From assembly GCF_004027225.2 (NCBI RefSeq), contig NC_044277.2, positions 32,538,495 to 32,602,494 of the forward strand: a DNA stretch of 64,000 bases. Reading direction: 5' to 3'. Under the pieces are notes generated by a model that worked only from the letters and a program-made list of their open reading frames with translations, was not told the DNA's origin and ran no database searches. This stretch comes from Strigops habroptila (taxonomy: Eukaryota > Chordata > Aves > Psittaciformes > Psittacidae). Position 1 is the stretch's first letter. Each line of letters opens with the position of its first letter. The translations under genes were made by a program, and so were the position numbers. Positions 27,125 to 40,700 of the stretch are shown one piece after another.

Positions 27125-30100
27125 AGCTGTAACCTGAGTGGGACAGTAGCTTGGTGAAAGTTACTACTGATCTCTTTCAGTAAAGGAGAAATTAATTATT
27201 TCCTTAAGAAAACACCATCTCACCAACAGCTGTGACTCAGAATTGCTTTGCCTATAAATAAGGTTTCCATATTAAAATATAGTTCAAATTATTTTTAAAA
27301 ACTTGTTCCCAAAGCTTATAACCTCTTCATAGACCTGGCATTACTGCAGAGAGCTTAGCTTGTTTCCCCATCTAGTAAGGCAAATTACACATCTTCTAAT
27401 TGCTTCATTTATTCTAGTTTGCCACACAAAACAAAGATGTCCCAAGATGGCAAACTGGGAATTTCCGAGGAATATTAGGGTAGTTCTGAAAATGCAGGTT
27501 GTTCAAGTGGTAGTTCAGTCCAGTTTAGCTTTGGGACCAACAAAGTGCCTTATTTTGCACATGGCAACAGAGGATGTATTATGGGAGTCATGTTTTTTTT
27601 AAAATGTAAAAATTCTTAGTTAAACAACCAGAGAAGTGGTCACTTCTGTAAGTTCAGAAATAAAATACAGAGAGCACTTGTTTAAATTATTTTTATTTTG
27701 AGTCACTCAAGCAGAGAAAAGCTGGCATTTCTTATCAGGTTGTTTGGATTGTGGATACGAGTGAGAGATGAGAAAATCCGTGTATCAGTGTTTTTGCTGG
27801 ACTGTTCTAGTTTGTGATCCCTCCGCTGGAAGCCTTGGTCTCATCTGCCTCACGCTTATTTCCCACCGCTGTGAGCACTTGCTGGCCAAGAAGCTGGCAG
27901 TCCTCAGCATTTCAAGCATTGCAGTTCACAGGCAAGCCCTGGGAAAGCAGAGGCCCTGAGGAAACACTGGTTCCTCGGAGCCATCTCTGCATTAGGGCTC
28001 CCACTGTTGCTATCAGAAGTGAGGTTGAGCTAGTAGGAGTATCAAGACAAGAACTGGTGATGGAGCCTCTGTGCTGACATCCATAAAACAAAGAACACTG
28101 ACACTAGCTTGATTTGGGGATATTTAGGAGACCTTAATTCCAACCTCTCCTCCAATCCTGCTGTTGACATGAAACTCCTTAGCTTACATGCCAGAGGTTT
28201 AACTAGCCAGGAGCTCCTTTCTAAAACAGCTGGAAAGGTCAATATTCCTGGCTCTGAGTGTGGCAGGAAAACCTAACATCCTAATCACTCTGGCACGCTT
28301 CCTCCTGCCTGTTAACTACTGATGTATGCAAAGACTTAACTTGTATCGAATGAGGTTTGTTCTGAATCAAACTTTCTTACCTGTTAAGAAAACAGAACAA
28401 GTTTAAGCTAACTTTGCTTATCTATAGCTTAAGCGGACATATCCCAGTGAAAGTTTGTAATTATCTTCTAAGGGCTCATTTAGACGTGACAGCTGGTGCA
28501 GATGAGAGTACAACAAGCATTCAGAACGCACTGGTTAGTCCCGAATAAGTCTCAGAGCACTTCTTACTCCAGAGCACCGCTTTTGTTTAAGTTAGGCTGA
28601 AACAGTTTATGCTCACTGCAAAATATAAAGGCAGGCACACGCACACACATACAAACATAGGACACACTTAAGCATGGTTATTCCAGAATAATTTCTGAGC
28701 AAACGTGTGTGTAGACGAGCCCTCGTAGATGAGCTCAGGACTATGGCTGCCTGCAGCTGTGATGAGAAGGGAGGGCTGGATGTCAGCATATGACTGGGAC
28801 GCTGTGCTGCAACAGAAGCTGCTAGTGTGGGGTATGGAGGGAAGATCCGTAGAACCATCTTAGCACCCCATTCTTCCTCTCCTGCTAAAAACCCATTCCC
28901 AGATACAGCTTTCCTAATGGTTCAGCTCTACCTATTCCCTACATCTTGCTGCCACAACAGCTTTTATTAATAACTGGATTAGGAAAGAAAGGCCGCAGTT
29001 ATCCATAGTCATGGGCCCAGGCACACTGTTTGCCAAAATGCTTTCAGTCAGAACAGGGTAACATTTTGAAGGCAGTTTGGTCAAGACTGTATGGACAGGG
29101 ATGTGTTCAAAGGTTTCATTTTTCCATAATACATTGCAGTTCCTCACCTAAGAGCTACCATTGCGCTGCTCAGGAGGAGGGAAGCCAACCCTGCGAATTT
29201 AACTTCTGCACAGATGCACCCAAACAACTCAATCCTGACTTCTGCACATTCATCATTTAGCTCAAAAGCACTTTTTTTGTGGAAGAAATGAATTGTTTGT
29301 ATATTGTCAGCATTAAGCAGATAGATAAGTATGTAAGCTGGAATGTTATTTCTAAAGTTATTTTAAATATTTGGGTTGTCCACTTAAACTATGTTTAAAT
29401 AAAGCTAGCATGAATTTCTTCATTTCTTTGATGGCATGATAGAGCCATACTTTCTGTCATTACATACAACAGCATTTAATGGCCAGCCTGAAACATGACA
29501 GGCTAATAAGGATACCAGGTTTTGGGGTTTTGTGTAACTACACTTCTAACTTTTCTGGGGCTGTCCCTGGACTTCCCAGCTTTTTTTGCAAAGGAGGGGA
29601 GCAGCTGTGTGACTAACCATCTGGAATTTAGGGTTAGGAGCTTTATGACAAAGTACACCTTAAATCAGGTCCCCCATTGACCAGTTCTGCCCAACTCGCT
29701 GTTTTGGGGGTTGGGCTGTTAGAAGACCTTATCTGTTCTCAGAGACACAGAGAAAAATTAGGTGTCACATTCGGAGGTTAAATTAATGCTTTTATATGCA
29801 TTAAACTCTTATGCAGATGCCCACTTTTAGAGCCATAGTGGTCTGTAACTTAATCCTTTAATTTATGTGCATTCACTACACAGCTTTGATTCCTCTAAAT
29901 TTTCCCAAGTTGCTCCTGAAGATAAGGCTCAGCAGAGTTTGTCTATACACCAAAGTTACAACAGACTATGATGGTGTTTGAATGTAAAGAATAGTGCTTG
30001 CTCCTAAATTATTTATTTATTATGAAGCAAAAGGGTGTTGTTCCTGATGAGCTTACCCCACTTAGAGGCCTTCTGCACGTCACTATGATGTAAGCTGAAG

Positions 30101-31018
30101 CACACACTTATTGTGCATTAACAACTCCGCATACACCACTCGAACACGCCTAATGTGGTGTGTGGGAAAGAACAATTTATACTATATTGGGCATCTGGCT
30201 TAGGTGCTCCAAGCTGCAACTACGTTAATACATAAAATAAACAAGTACAAGGTACAGGAAACTACTAACACCAAAAGCAAAGATACCTGAAGCAAAGGTA
30301 CTCCCCAATTGCTCTCCTGTAGCAAGAAAGCAGCCAGCTCCCGTGTTCTGAAAGTATCTAATCATCAGATAAGAACACAACTAAAACTTACCAAAAAACA
30401 CTCAAGTCCATAAATCAGTGCCTATTTCTCTCCACTGACTGTTAACCCTAGAGCACCACTGTAGATGCATCAAGCGTGCAATCTGTCCTGCTTACTGGGA
30501 AGTTCAGCACTACAGAATGACCTTCAAGCACCTTGCTTCCATGACTGTAAACTTAGCACCATTAAGCTAGGAGCTTTCTGAGAAAACTTTCATCATATGC
30601 CTATCACACCTGGTTGTTACAGCAAGACAAAGACAGGAAGATACCAAGAGGTGCGACCGTATTGGCTCACCCAGCTTTAACAGTAAACTACAGAATGAAT
30701 GAAAACATTCCTACTCCAAGTTACTTAAAGTATTAATTTTAAACTTTTACCTGAGCTACTTAAACTACACTGGTTTTGTGCTAAAATAATGCAGCCTATC
30801 AGTTAGCCATAACCCTGAAGAGACACAGTAGTTCTCATAGTTTCTAATCAGTGCTAAAAGAAACTCTCACCATCACATGGTATTTGCAGCAGTTTAGGGT
30901 AATCTAAACAGGGGAAACCCCACTTCCCACTCCATCCTCAGTCACAAGTCTTCTCTTACTGCTTTGCAGGAGTCACCCATGCAACTGGGAAGCCATCAAG
31001 CCTGTAGAAAACCCTCTT

Positions 31019-31965
31019 ATAGAATCAGAGAATCAGAGAATAGTAAGGGTTGGAAAGGACCTTAAGATCACCTAGTTCCAACCCCCCTGCCATGGGCAGG
31101 GACACCTTGCCCTAAACCATGTCCCCCAAGGCTCTGTCCAACCTGGCCTTGAACACCGCCAGGGATGGAGCATCCACAACCTCCCCGGGCAACCCATTCC
31201 AGTGCCTCACCACCCACACAGTAAAGAACTTCTTCCTTATATCTAAACTTCCCCTGTTTAAGTTTGAACCCATTACCCCTTGTCCTACCACTATAGTCCC
31301 TAAGGAAGAGTCCCTCCCCAGCATCCTTATAGACCCCCTTCAGATACTGGAAGGCTGCTATGAGGTCTCCATGCAGCCTTCTCTTCTCCAGGCTGAACAG
31401 CCCCAACTTTCTCAGCCTGTCTTCATATGGGAGGTGCTCCAGCCCCCTTATCATCCTCACGGCCCTCCTCTGGACTCGCTCCAACAGCTCCATGTCCTTT
31501 TTATGTTGAGGACACCAGAACTGTACACAATACTCCAAGTGAGGTCTCACAAGAGCAGAGTAGAGGGGCAGGATCACCTCCTTTGACCTGCTGGTCACGC
31601 TTCTTTTGATGCAGCCCAGGATGCGGTTGGCTTTCTGGGCTGCAAGCACACATTGCTGGCTCATGTTAAGCTTCTCGTCAACCAACACCCCCAAGTCCTT
31701 CTCTGCAGGGCTGCTCTGAATCTCTTCTCTGCCCAGCCTGTAGCAGTGCCTGGGATTGCTCTGACCCAGGTGTAGGACCTTGCACTTGGCTTGGTTAAAC
31801 TTCATAAGGTTGGCATCGGCCCACCTCACAAGCGTGTCAAGGTCCCTCTGGATGGCATCCCTTCCCTCCAGCGTATCAACCGAACCACACAGCTTGCTGT
31901 TGTTGGCAAACTTGCTGAGGGCGCACTCAATCCCACTGTCCATGTCGCTGACAAAGATGTACAGG
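31019..31965 (-). mobile_element. CR1 LINE copy with long ORF2 remnant
   Basis: About 945 nt, minus orientation, 5' truncated inside reverse transcriptase. A single frame of 291 codons from an internal ATG (31943-31068) covers the end of the RT domain and the connection region ([51 protein letters not shown]). The frame then leaves the family sequence near KQGKFR. The usual C-terminal end ([16 protein letters not shown]) continues in another frame, consistent with a small deletion near 31240. The RT active-site FADD is FANN here. The tail consists of AGAATCAG repeats. The element is relatively young but not mobile by itself. Confidence 0.95.
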
Positions 31966-32914
31966 TGACCAGCTTCTTTATGTGCTGTTTTTTTCTAGGT
32001 GTGACTAGAGGTGACAGAAGTTTCAAAATTGTTTCTAAAACACCTCATCTGTATCAGGAAAAACTAACACTTTGAATTTGTTTCTCTGGAGGCTTGAACT
32101 GAATTTAAGCTCAATTTCCCATTCTGCAAGACAAGCATTGTTCATTTTGTTAAGTTTGGAGCCATGGCTGTCTCCAGGGATATTGTGTGCAGTAACTTTG
32201 ATATTACTTCACAAACTAAAATATAAAATTAGCCACAAAGCTCCTCCCCACAAGCACTTCTGCAGTTCTCACCAGATCTACAAGATAGCCTGTATCCCTT
32301 TTCTCTATCTGTATCTAATTGACTTTTGAATAGGAGATTAAAAGTTAATGGTCTGAACAAGATTTAGAAATATGCTCACAGAGTGCACCAGTCATGAGCC
32401 ACCCCTCAGCCACACAGTTCAAGAACTGAGATGAACTATTGTATTTCTAGAACAGTAGTAAATTCAGAGAAACAAGGATGACAATGCATTTGATAATTAA
32501 AGTAGAACTCCACAAGCCCTGAAACTTGCTTTAAGTCTGTAACTATTGTAATTTGGCATGATGCTTTATAGAAGCTTGGTATTACTGGTCAGTTGCTTAT
32601 TTTTCCTTTTTGTCAGGCTAATAAGTGTCTTGAGTATCAATATATCAAACTTCAAAAATTGCTTCTTAATCCAACACAACAATACAGATTGAGACATAGT
32701 AGAAAAACAAATGTGCATTAAAATGATGCTGCGTAATAGAATGAAAGTCACTGTACTTGCTCTTAGTGACTTTGCTGTAAGAACCTGGGAGTTAATTTGG
32801 CCCTGGGGAAGTCATTAAAAGGCTTTTTCAAAAAAGCGAGGAATTTGGAGTAAGGGTTAAAGCAAATAGCTTTTTATACTTTAGATTAATTTCTAAACAG
32901 GCTTAGTTAACAAC
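31966..32914. other. Spacer between CR1 copy and RDH10 3' end
   Basis: About 950 nt of AT-rich DNA downstream of the predicted RDH10 cleavage site. If a still more distal poly(A) site is used, part of it would be 3' UTR. No other feature seen. Confidence 0.55.
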
Positions 32915-32937
32915 ACTATTCTCCACACAGATATTGG

Positions 32938-32943
32938 TTTATT
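32938..32943 (-). terminator. Distal RDH10 poly(A) signal AATAAA
   Basis: Canonical hexamer on the minus strand, with GU-rich elements 12-35 nt downstream. It is the best-supported end of the RDH10 transcript. Confidence 0.6.
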
Positions 32944-34420
32944 TTATATGTATGCTGTATATATATGCAGTAATAACTACAATTGTACTGAAACTACATT
33001 TTTTAATTCACTAAAACTGCATCCACATGGGGTCATTTTTATGTAGATCTAAAGCTCCATAGAAAACCAAAATGAATATTCTTCAAAATATTCATTTTCT
33101 TTGATCAGTTACTTCATTGATGAGTGTAGAAACTAGAGAAAACGGTCACCTCCTAAAGCCTAATTTCACAGTACCTACTGATAAACCTAAGAGATTACAT
33201 TGTAAAACCATGTAGCTGATAAAGTGGATATAGGTATTGAGCAATACATTTCTGAACTGCGTCAATACTCAAGAGCTACGGAACAGGCACAAGTAGTTTG
33301 CATTAGTTTAGTCTTTAAAGGAAGCATTCCAGTCACTGTTTTAAGGAAAAGGTGGCTCACTTTAATAACCACAGGCATTGGTCACTATTTAACAAGACAT
33401 TCTAAAAAAGTAATCACAATTTCTCCGATAGTAGTTTACAAGTGGATGGTATACATTAAGATACAGAGGTAGAAGTTCACTTTTACAATGCTTCACTAAT
33501 ACAGATTACCAAATTCAAGGCACAAAATTGTTCGCTTTACAAAAAATACTGTAAAAATGTCATTTGCTGTTCTACAATGTGAGTACAACTCAAAAAAAAT
33601 CTTTACACCCTTCCATATTCTGCATGTAGAGTTGCATCAGGCATTATTCTATTTTTCCTTTGCTAATAATTGGCATATGACCAGCACTTACATAAACAGT
33701 TTGTATCTCAGCTGAGTTGCTTTGTCTTTTAGGCACAAGTCCAGTTACAGAAATTGAATACAACAGCTTCCTCAGGGGGGTGAGAGAACTCTGTCAAAAG
33801 AAAGAATGAGGAGGAAGAAGAGAAACATATAACCCATAACAGTAGATGGGACTCTGACATGTAAAGGGAAACAGAACAGAGCATATTTCAAATCAAGTGA
33901 CTTGAAAAAAGTCAGTTTAAATCATTGACTGCATTCCTAGAAAACCAGATGCCCAGTACAAGTTTGCTCTGAGAGTATTTAAGACATTCACTTGCCTTTG
34001 AATCGGCAGAGATTTACAAATTTCTTTTTATCTTTAAATAGAACACACAGTAGATACAAAAGAGAATTACACCATAATCGGGTCATGTGTCCTTCAGAGC
34101 TTGGGTGAACAAGTGAAGAGATGCATTCAGAAACTGTCCTTGAATTTACTAAAAGGTCATGAGCAGTAGCTTAAATGGCAAGATTTCCCTCCTCCTTCTC
34201 AAACAACATAGGGAAAGACAAACTATTTCTGAAACATTCCATCTTCTAGTTGGAGACGGTTCTTACAAACCTTGGCAGGCTGAGGAAGAGATATCACACA
34301 GTGCATCCCTACAACAACTATTATGACTAGTTTGCTGTACATACAGTGATATTCTAAAGGACAATGGTGGCAGCTACATTGTAAATTCATTTTGTTTTCC
34401 TATCAAGTACTCTAGTCAGT

Positions 34421-34426
34421 TTTATT
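34421..34426 (-). terminator. Proximal RDH10 poly(A) signal candidate
   Basis: AATAAA on the minus strand about 180 nt after the stop codon. It could give a short 3' UTR isoform. The downstream U/GU element is less clear than at the distal site. Confidence 0.35.
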
Positions 34427-34601
34427 TACAGTATATAAAAAACCCCATTGATTTTTAGAGTTCAATACACAGGTTTAGGACCCAAGAGAATGCCACAGCA
34501 AGATGTTGACATTTGCATCTGTTAGATGCAAGTGCACTTTGCAATTCAGTCATGTAACATTATCGTATTCACCTATAAATGTTAGTCGATCCAAAATAGT
34601 G

Positions 34602-34725
34602 TTACATTCCATTTTTCGCTTCATTGTTGTTTGTAGCCTGTTTCCTTTGAGCGATGAAAGGGTACATACACTTGTCTGCTCCCAAAAATCGGTACATGCA
34701 TACCACTGCTTCAAAGGGCAGGATA
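34602..34725 (-). CDS. RDH10: RDH10 terminal coding exon 6
   Basis: Begins after tttttcacag and encodes residues 301-341 ([15 protein letters not shown], then the polar tail [12 protein letters not shown]) before TAA at 34604-34602. Because of the split Ser301 codon and the intron, it is not obvious as an ORF from an ATG. Confidence 0.97.
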
Positions 34726-37700
34726 CTGTGAAAAACAGGTTACAAAATTGTTAGGAGACAGAGTAAAACAAAACCCCTGCTTACACTACGTACTTGGTCT
34801 CCTTAAAAGCAATATAACAGCTATTTGAGGGGCTTTTTAAAAGACTTAAAGGATTTTTATCTCACAGGGATACTTACAGAGAGAATTTAAATTCTAGAGT
34901 GCTAAGCATGCAGGCAAGCAGAAAGAAGGAAGCTGCTTAGTCACATGCCTCCAGCTTAGGACAGATTTTCTGCTGTTTCTTCGCAAGCAGTATGATAGCT
35001 TGTTTTAAAGAGGTGGGGGGACAAGGGCATCACAGAAGGCCCACTGAAAGCAAAGCATCTGCTCAAAGCTACATCAGCAGAGGTCACCAGATATTGAAGA
35101 TGTTCTTTAATGTGGGATTAGAGTTAGTTAATGCCATTCTTTGATCACCAAATGTCTAACTGCCTTGACTTATATTCTAAACTCAATCATCCACCCTCAG
35201 AAAGAGAGGTTCAAAGTAAAGAGAGCAATTTCCTTTCTCCCCCTCCAGATAAAATTCCAGGAATTGTCTATGTGATGGGTACCTGACTACAGACCCTCCC
35301 CTCCTTCCCACATCCACGAAATACTTTTATTTCAAGCGTAGTACTCAGGAGCTCTAGCGAAGAACTAGAATGGGATTTCCTCAGCCCCAGGAAATAGTGG
35401 CAAACATTCATTCAGTGGAAAGCAGTGCACAGAATCTAGCCATTAGGAGTAATGCCCACTGAAGCACTGAGGAGTACGTCACGGTACAGATGTCCTCACT
35501 GCTAGTAGTACTGCTTGTGCACTAGTGACTGGAGGGCCTTTGATCCAAGTGCTGCTGCCTGAGGCATGGATTATGCAGAAGCTTTGATCTCCCTGTTGGA
35601 AGCTAAAGTGTTGAACCAGGACAACACGAAGGGCCTTTGATGTGACTGTTGCTGCATAAAGGCACTGTTTGTGCAGAGGGCACTGAAGGACCCTCTGAGC
35701 TTCTGGTTGAAGAAGATGGTTCTTAAAGATGCTGACAGTGGCCTTGATTTGTTGGCAGAAGACACATACACATACTCTTCCAGGAAAGAGGTGAGCGATG
35801 ACAGCTCCTCTAGTCTTTGGTGAGCCTGTCCACCATAAAAGACTCAAGGCAGAGAAGAATAAAAGTGCAAATAGAACAGAAATCACCAAGGTTTTCTGTT
35901 TCAACCATCACTCACAGAAGGAAAATATGACAATCCTGTATTTTAAAGGTTCTTCCTACACACTGCACATTTAAAACAAAAACACAGACAGCTGTGAGGA
36001 TGTCCTCTATACTAGAATGCAACTGATGTCGCATCAGTGGAACTGAGCCAACTCCTGTATTACCCTGCATCATTGAAATGTCAGCCTAGTTACAGCTTAA
36101 ACAGTGTTCCCATCCAAAAACTGTGGTGTGTCAGAACAAAGGAGGTAATATCCTTTAAATAGCCCTTTTTCCAGACTTAGACTCTGAAAAATGGTTCTGA
36201 ATGTGCAGATTTGCAGTTTATCTACCATATCTGTACAAGTCCTAGAGAATCTGTAGGCAGGGCCTCCTACACACTGGTTCTAGAGACAAACAGCTAGAGG
36301 TTCCTTTGCTGGAAGCTGCCTCGGGCCCTATTCCTAAGGGGAAACCCAAACAATAGAAATAAGTCCATTGAAAAGAAAGCAGGAATCTAAGAAAAAAGAT
36401 ACAAGAAAGGTAAAACAGGGATGCATAATACATGGGATCTGTTTTATGGAGCTTCCCAAGCAAGCAACCTACACTCATGCAAGCCAAGAAATATTTACGA
36501 ATTCTAACAAAACAGCACCAACAGCCTGTGTGAGTGAGAGGGTGTTTATATCCAGAAAGCGGACATGCTCATGGATTTTACTAGTATTCTGTAGAAAGTA
36601 TTGCCAACTAACTAGCAGTTCAGCTCTTACCTTTTCATGAAGGTGACCATATACATGAGACGAGGTGTGCAAATCATTGGCTGGTCTGTAAGGATGGCTC
36701 TCATAGCCTGCTTCACACAGTATTCTGGTTTCAAGGGTGGAAGGAAAGGCTCAATTTCTTTTCTAAAATATTTAAGACAGATTCATAAGATAAATAAAAG
36801 ACCACAGACCTCACTCATTAACTCACTTTCTCTGGAATGCCTCAGCAGGGACAAAGACTTCCAATTTTTTAATATTCACAGTTAGGATATACAGACTATA
36901 GCTCAGAACTTGTGTAGCCTAACTACAAAAGGACCAAAACCACTCACTGAATTCAGAAAGTCTACTTTTTGAGTCTAATGCTAATGTATATTAAAGCAGA
37001 TATAATACTTAAAAGTATTTTTATGGTAACAGGTTAGTTACCTTCAAGTACTTTTATACTACAAACATAGAGCAGGAGGAGAATTTTACTCACCTGATCC
37101 TGCACCCTCTAAACATTCCTGTATCTACAAGATAAGGGCAGACTAAAGTTGTTTTGATTCCATCTTTTTCAGCAGCCTTCAATTCATGGCTCAAAGATTC
37201 ATGGAAACCTACAGCTCCAAATTTGCTGGCGCAATAATCCTGTGTTGCCAATGAATGAAGGAAAAAAAGGCAACTTAAAAAGGATAGATATGGATCACGT
37301 TCAAAGTCAAAGCAAATCTGCACAGATTTTCAAAGCAACAACAAAGGACACCCACTGAACAGAGCATCACATCAACTCATTATCGCTTTACTCTTGAGGC
37401 AATTAGCACAGAATCATGAAAGCAGGAAAGCTGAATGTAGGAGGATATTACCTTGGATTCAAGTCTGACCAGGCAGGCTCACATGGCAAGTTACTCCAAT
37501 TACCAATTTGTTGTAACATTTAATATTAAGCAAAGGACTGAGACACCTAATACTATCTTGGGTGAGATTTGAAAAAGATTGGAGAATTGGCAGGGCATAG
37601 GTGCAAAAAAATCTTAAACACTTTACTTCTAAGCTTAGTTTCAACAGAAGATATAATGGAGATCTGAGTGTATTTAATTTTCAGAAGAGGATATAGCTTG

Positions 37701-40700
37701 TGTATCCCAAAAATACTAAGTTCAGCAACATTAAAAAATAGTTACATAGACAGCAGTAGCATTTGAGTTTTCTGTTGGATGCATCCACCTCTGCTGCTCA
37801 CACCCACAAGTCTAGGAAATTCTTTTTAGTTTTCTCAAGACAGTAAATACTCTAAAAAGCCCAAACTTACACCAGCTTCATTCATTTCTGCTACAAGACA
37901 CGGCAGTCTAAGGTCCTGGATTAAACCTTACCTGTATGGAAATAAGCCTTTGTATATGGGATAATATGACCATTATTCCATTAGGCACATTAATTAATTT
38001 TCATTAACTGAATGCTTTTTGTTCACACTTGCATTTGTGCTAATGACCCCAAAAGCAAGATAATAGGCTCTAACCCTAACCTAGCTTTATGTATCAAACA
38101 AGCCTCACAAACTGGTGTTCTCAGACAGCTGCTAGCAACTAGACAACCTCATGCTTATAACCGGGAGCCTACTAAAGCAAGTGAGATATGTATTCTGGAA
38201 GGAAGGCTGGTGGCCATTTCCTCACAGAAACAGAAAGCATTACTTTTGAAATACCTTGCCTTTTGCTTCAAGCTTAGCACTGAAGATCTTGACAGCAGTA
38301 GATAAGTGGGCACCTGTCAGTTTCTTAATTTTATCAGATAATTCAAAGACCATTTAGCATTCCGAAATCCTTTGCCCTCCTAGGCTTTCACTTTTAACTG
38401 GCAAGCCCACCTGCAATGTAGTTGAATACAGTGGCTGCCCAACTCCTGTCGATCCCCCCCACACGGAGCCATGTGCTGATATGGTACTCAGCACCATGGC
38501 TTCCAAGCATCTTTGAAGATTTGACTTTATTTTCCCTAGCTAATAATACAAAAAAAGCTTATCCTAAGCAAGAAGTGACAAATTTATTGTTAATTATAGT
38601 CTAACAAACCTCCACTCCAGCAGTGCTGAACAATCCCAAAGAACTTGCAACTGTCACAATGTGTCCATGGTTCATTTCCAGCATCTTGGGAAGGAATGCT
38701 TTAGTAGTCTACAAAGTAAAAAATAAAAAAAAAAAAAAAAAAAGGAGAAAACAAAATAAAAAACCCCGTACCACAAACACGCTATATTAGTGATAGGCCT
38801 TCAAAACCTCCATCTCAGTTTACTGTCAAGAATTTAGAAGCACAATCACTGCACAGGTTTTGAACTTCTGAGTTTTTCAAAAAAGGTCAAAAGAAAATCT
38901 CCAGCTTGTTTGTGAATTCAGACAGCAAGGCAGCAAGGATTATATCTCCAGAAATCCTAAGGTTAAAGGATCAATTGAGCTCAGACCTGTTTATTTTTCT
39001 GCAAGAGACTAGTTATCAGAAAGAGATAATTTGACCCTAAAATGGAAGTCAGATTTTTTTTTTAAGACATAAAAAGGAACGCAAAGTGTTTAATTACACC
39101 ATCCAGCACATCTGTGTTAAGACCACTGAAGATTATCTGTTCTAATTATTGACAGTGTGTTTTGTAAGTTGGTTATGGCTAGTCTTACTCAATTAACTTA
39201 TCTTGAGCATTTTACATTAAAAGAAATACTAGCGAAAGAGCTTTTGATGATGTTACTTTTTACACATAAATCAATAAGCATCTGCTAGTCTAAATTAATT
39301 TTCATCTTTATTAGTATCCATAAGCAATTGCTCTAACAAAAAAGACAAGATGTACATTTCTATTATCAATTCTTTAAGAGTTTTAAAATAAAATGAAATA
39401 AAACAAAAGCAAGTCACAAGATGAAACTTTGTTTTTAATCTCTAGCTTTTATGCTTTGAATTATAACAAAATTTGTTTCGGTTTAAAACCCCAGAGTTAA
39501 CACCTTTAAAAAATTAAATTTTAAGCAATAAATCGAAGGCATTTGCTAGAAGATCATCCCTGCTAGAATACCTCTGTCATATCTGTTCGCTGAAGCTGAC
39601 CCAACACTTTCCTTTTTTAAATAAGTATTAAGCAGATAACCGTGTATGCTAAAAACTACATATACCATTTTTCTACTTGATTGATTTATGGTTTATTTCA
39701 GCTTCTAGATTGGCAGTTTACTATGAAAAATCATTTTTAAATTGCCAAAGAACTTGAGACAATACTTCTTAATCACAAGCATGCCTAGTTAATATATAAA
39801 TCTATTAACGACAGAGCTATTATTCTATTCTAGTCTAATTTGGTCAGTACCATGAATGCTTAATCCTCCCAGAAACGTGGTCTTCCCATGTAATTTGGAT
39901 CCAAACTCAGAGCATGCATATGCCCCTTAAGTATTTGCTACTAGCTTAATTGTTGGTCTGAGTTGTGTCAGCTGCATTCTTAAAAAGATGTGCAAGCTAC
40001 AGCTGAATCCATCTAATTCCATTCTTATGCTGTCTGCATTTTCCAATCACAGACGTCAGGACAGTTTTGCTCTAATGATTTTCACATGTTCTTGTACAAC
40101 ATTTTTGCCTGCAGGTGTTAAATGACTAATCCAGACCTCCTAACACCACACAAAAGAGTGTTTTCACTGGACAGCTGGCAGATGATAGAAGATTAACAGA
40201 CCTCCTGACTCCTTGCCTTTTCTACTGTTGATTCATACAACTCCTAGATTCTGTCATAACTGCATAACGAAGCCAATTATAAAAATAATCTGAGCAAGCT
40301 GCCTTGCATTTGTTTCTTTCCTCATGGCAGGAATCTCTAAACCTCTTATACAGAGCCTCGGACAAGCATTTAGTTCACTGTTAAACTAATCTGTGCCAGG
40401 CACACAAAGTTTCAGCCTCTCTTCACATGTTGCATGGCAACAAAGCCCAGTGATCACAGGGTAGCGCCCTCTTAAAAGTAAGAGGCTTCACTCAAACACA
40501 CTGAAGTTTTACAGCGTGTTATTTATCTGCAGCTTGCCTGATGCACCCCAACACTGAGAGTGTGTATGCTAGCTCTGACACTCCATGCTATCCCTGTAAG
40601 AGATCCATTCTCCCAACTCAGTTCTGCTAACAATTTACTCCTGCCTCTGGAGCATTAGTCAGCTCCATCAGCAGTTTCCACTTATGTCTCAGTTATCTGC

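Larger units (their letters stand above)
21670..31018. other. Intergenic, no gene recognised
   Basis: Contains the candidate conserved block at 24.06-24.66 kb and the 12-bp tandem repeat at 27095. The other sequence shows short chance ORFs only, with no repeats of known family. Confidence 0.6.
32915..34601 (-). other. RDH10: RDH10 3' untranslated region (predicted extent)
   Basis: AT-rich sequence directly after the RDH10 stop. On the minus strand there are AATAAA signals at 34421-34426 and 32938-32943. The distal one is followed by GU-rich sequence (TGTGTGG, GTGTTGTT), so transcript ends near 32910-32920 are predicted. This gives a UTR of about 1.7 kb, or about 0.2 kb if the proximal signal is used. 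The extent is inferred and no cDNA evidence is available. Confidence 0.6.

Noticed and set aside
31119-31586. 155-codon plus-strand ORF and a 94-codon one at 31791-32075
   Set aside because: Shadows of the CR1 coding sequence on the opposite strand.
1-32900. 3' exons of STAU2, the expected next gene beyond RDH10
   Set aside because: No double-stranded RNA-binding domain segment or STAU2 C-terminal sequence was recognised on the plus strand. The gene probably lies further left.
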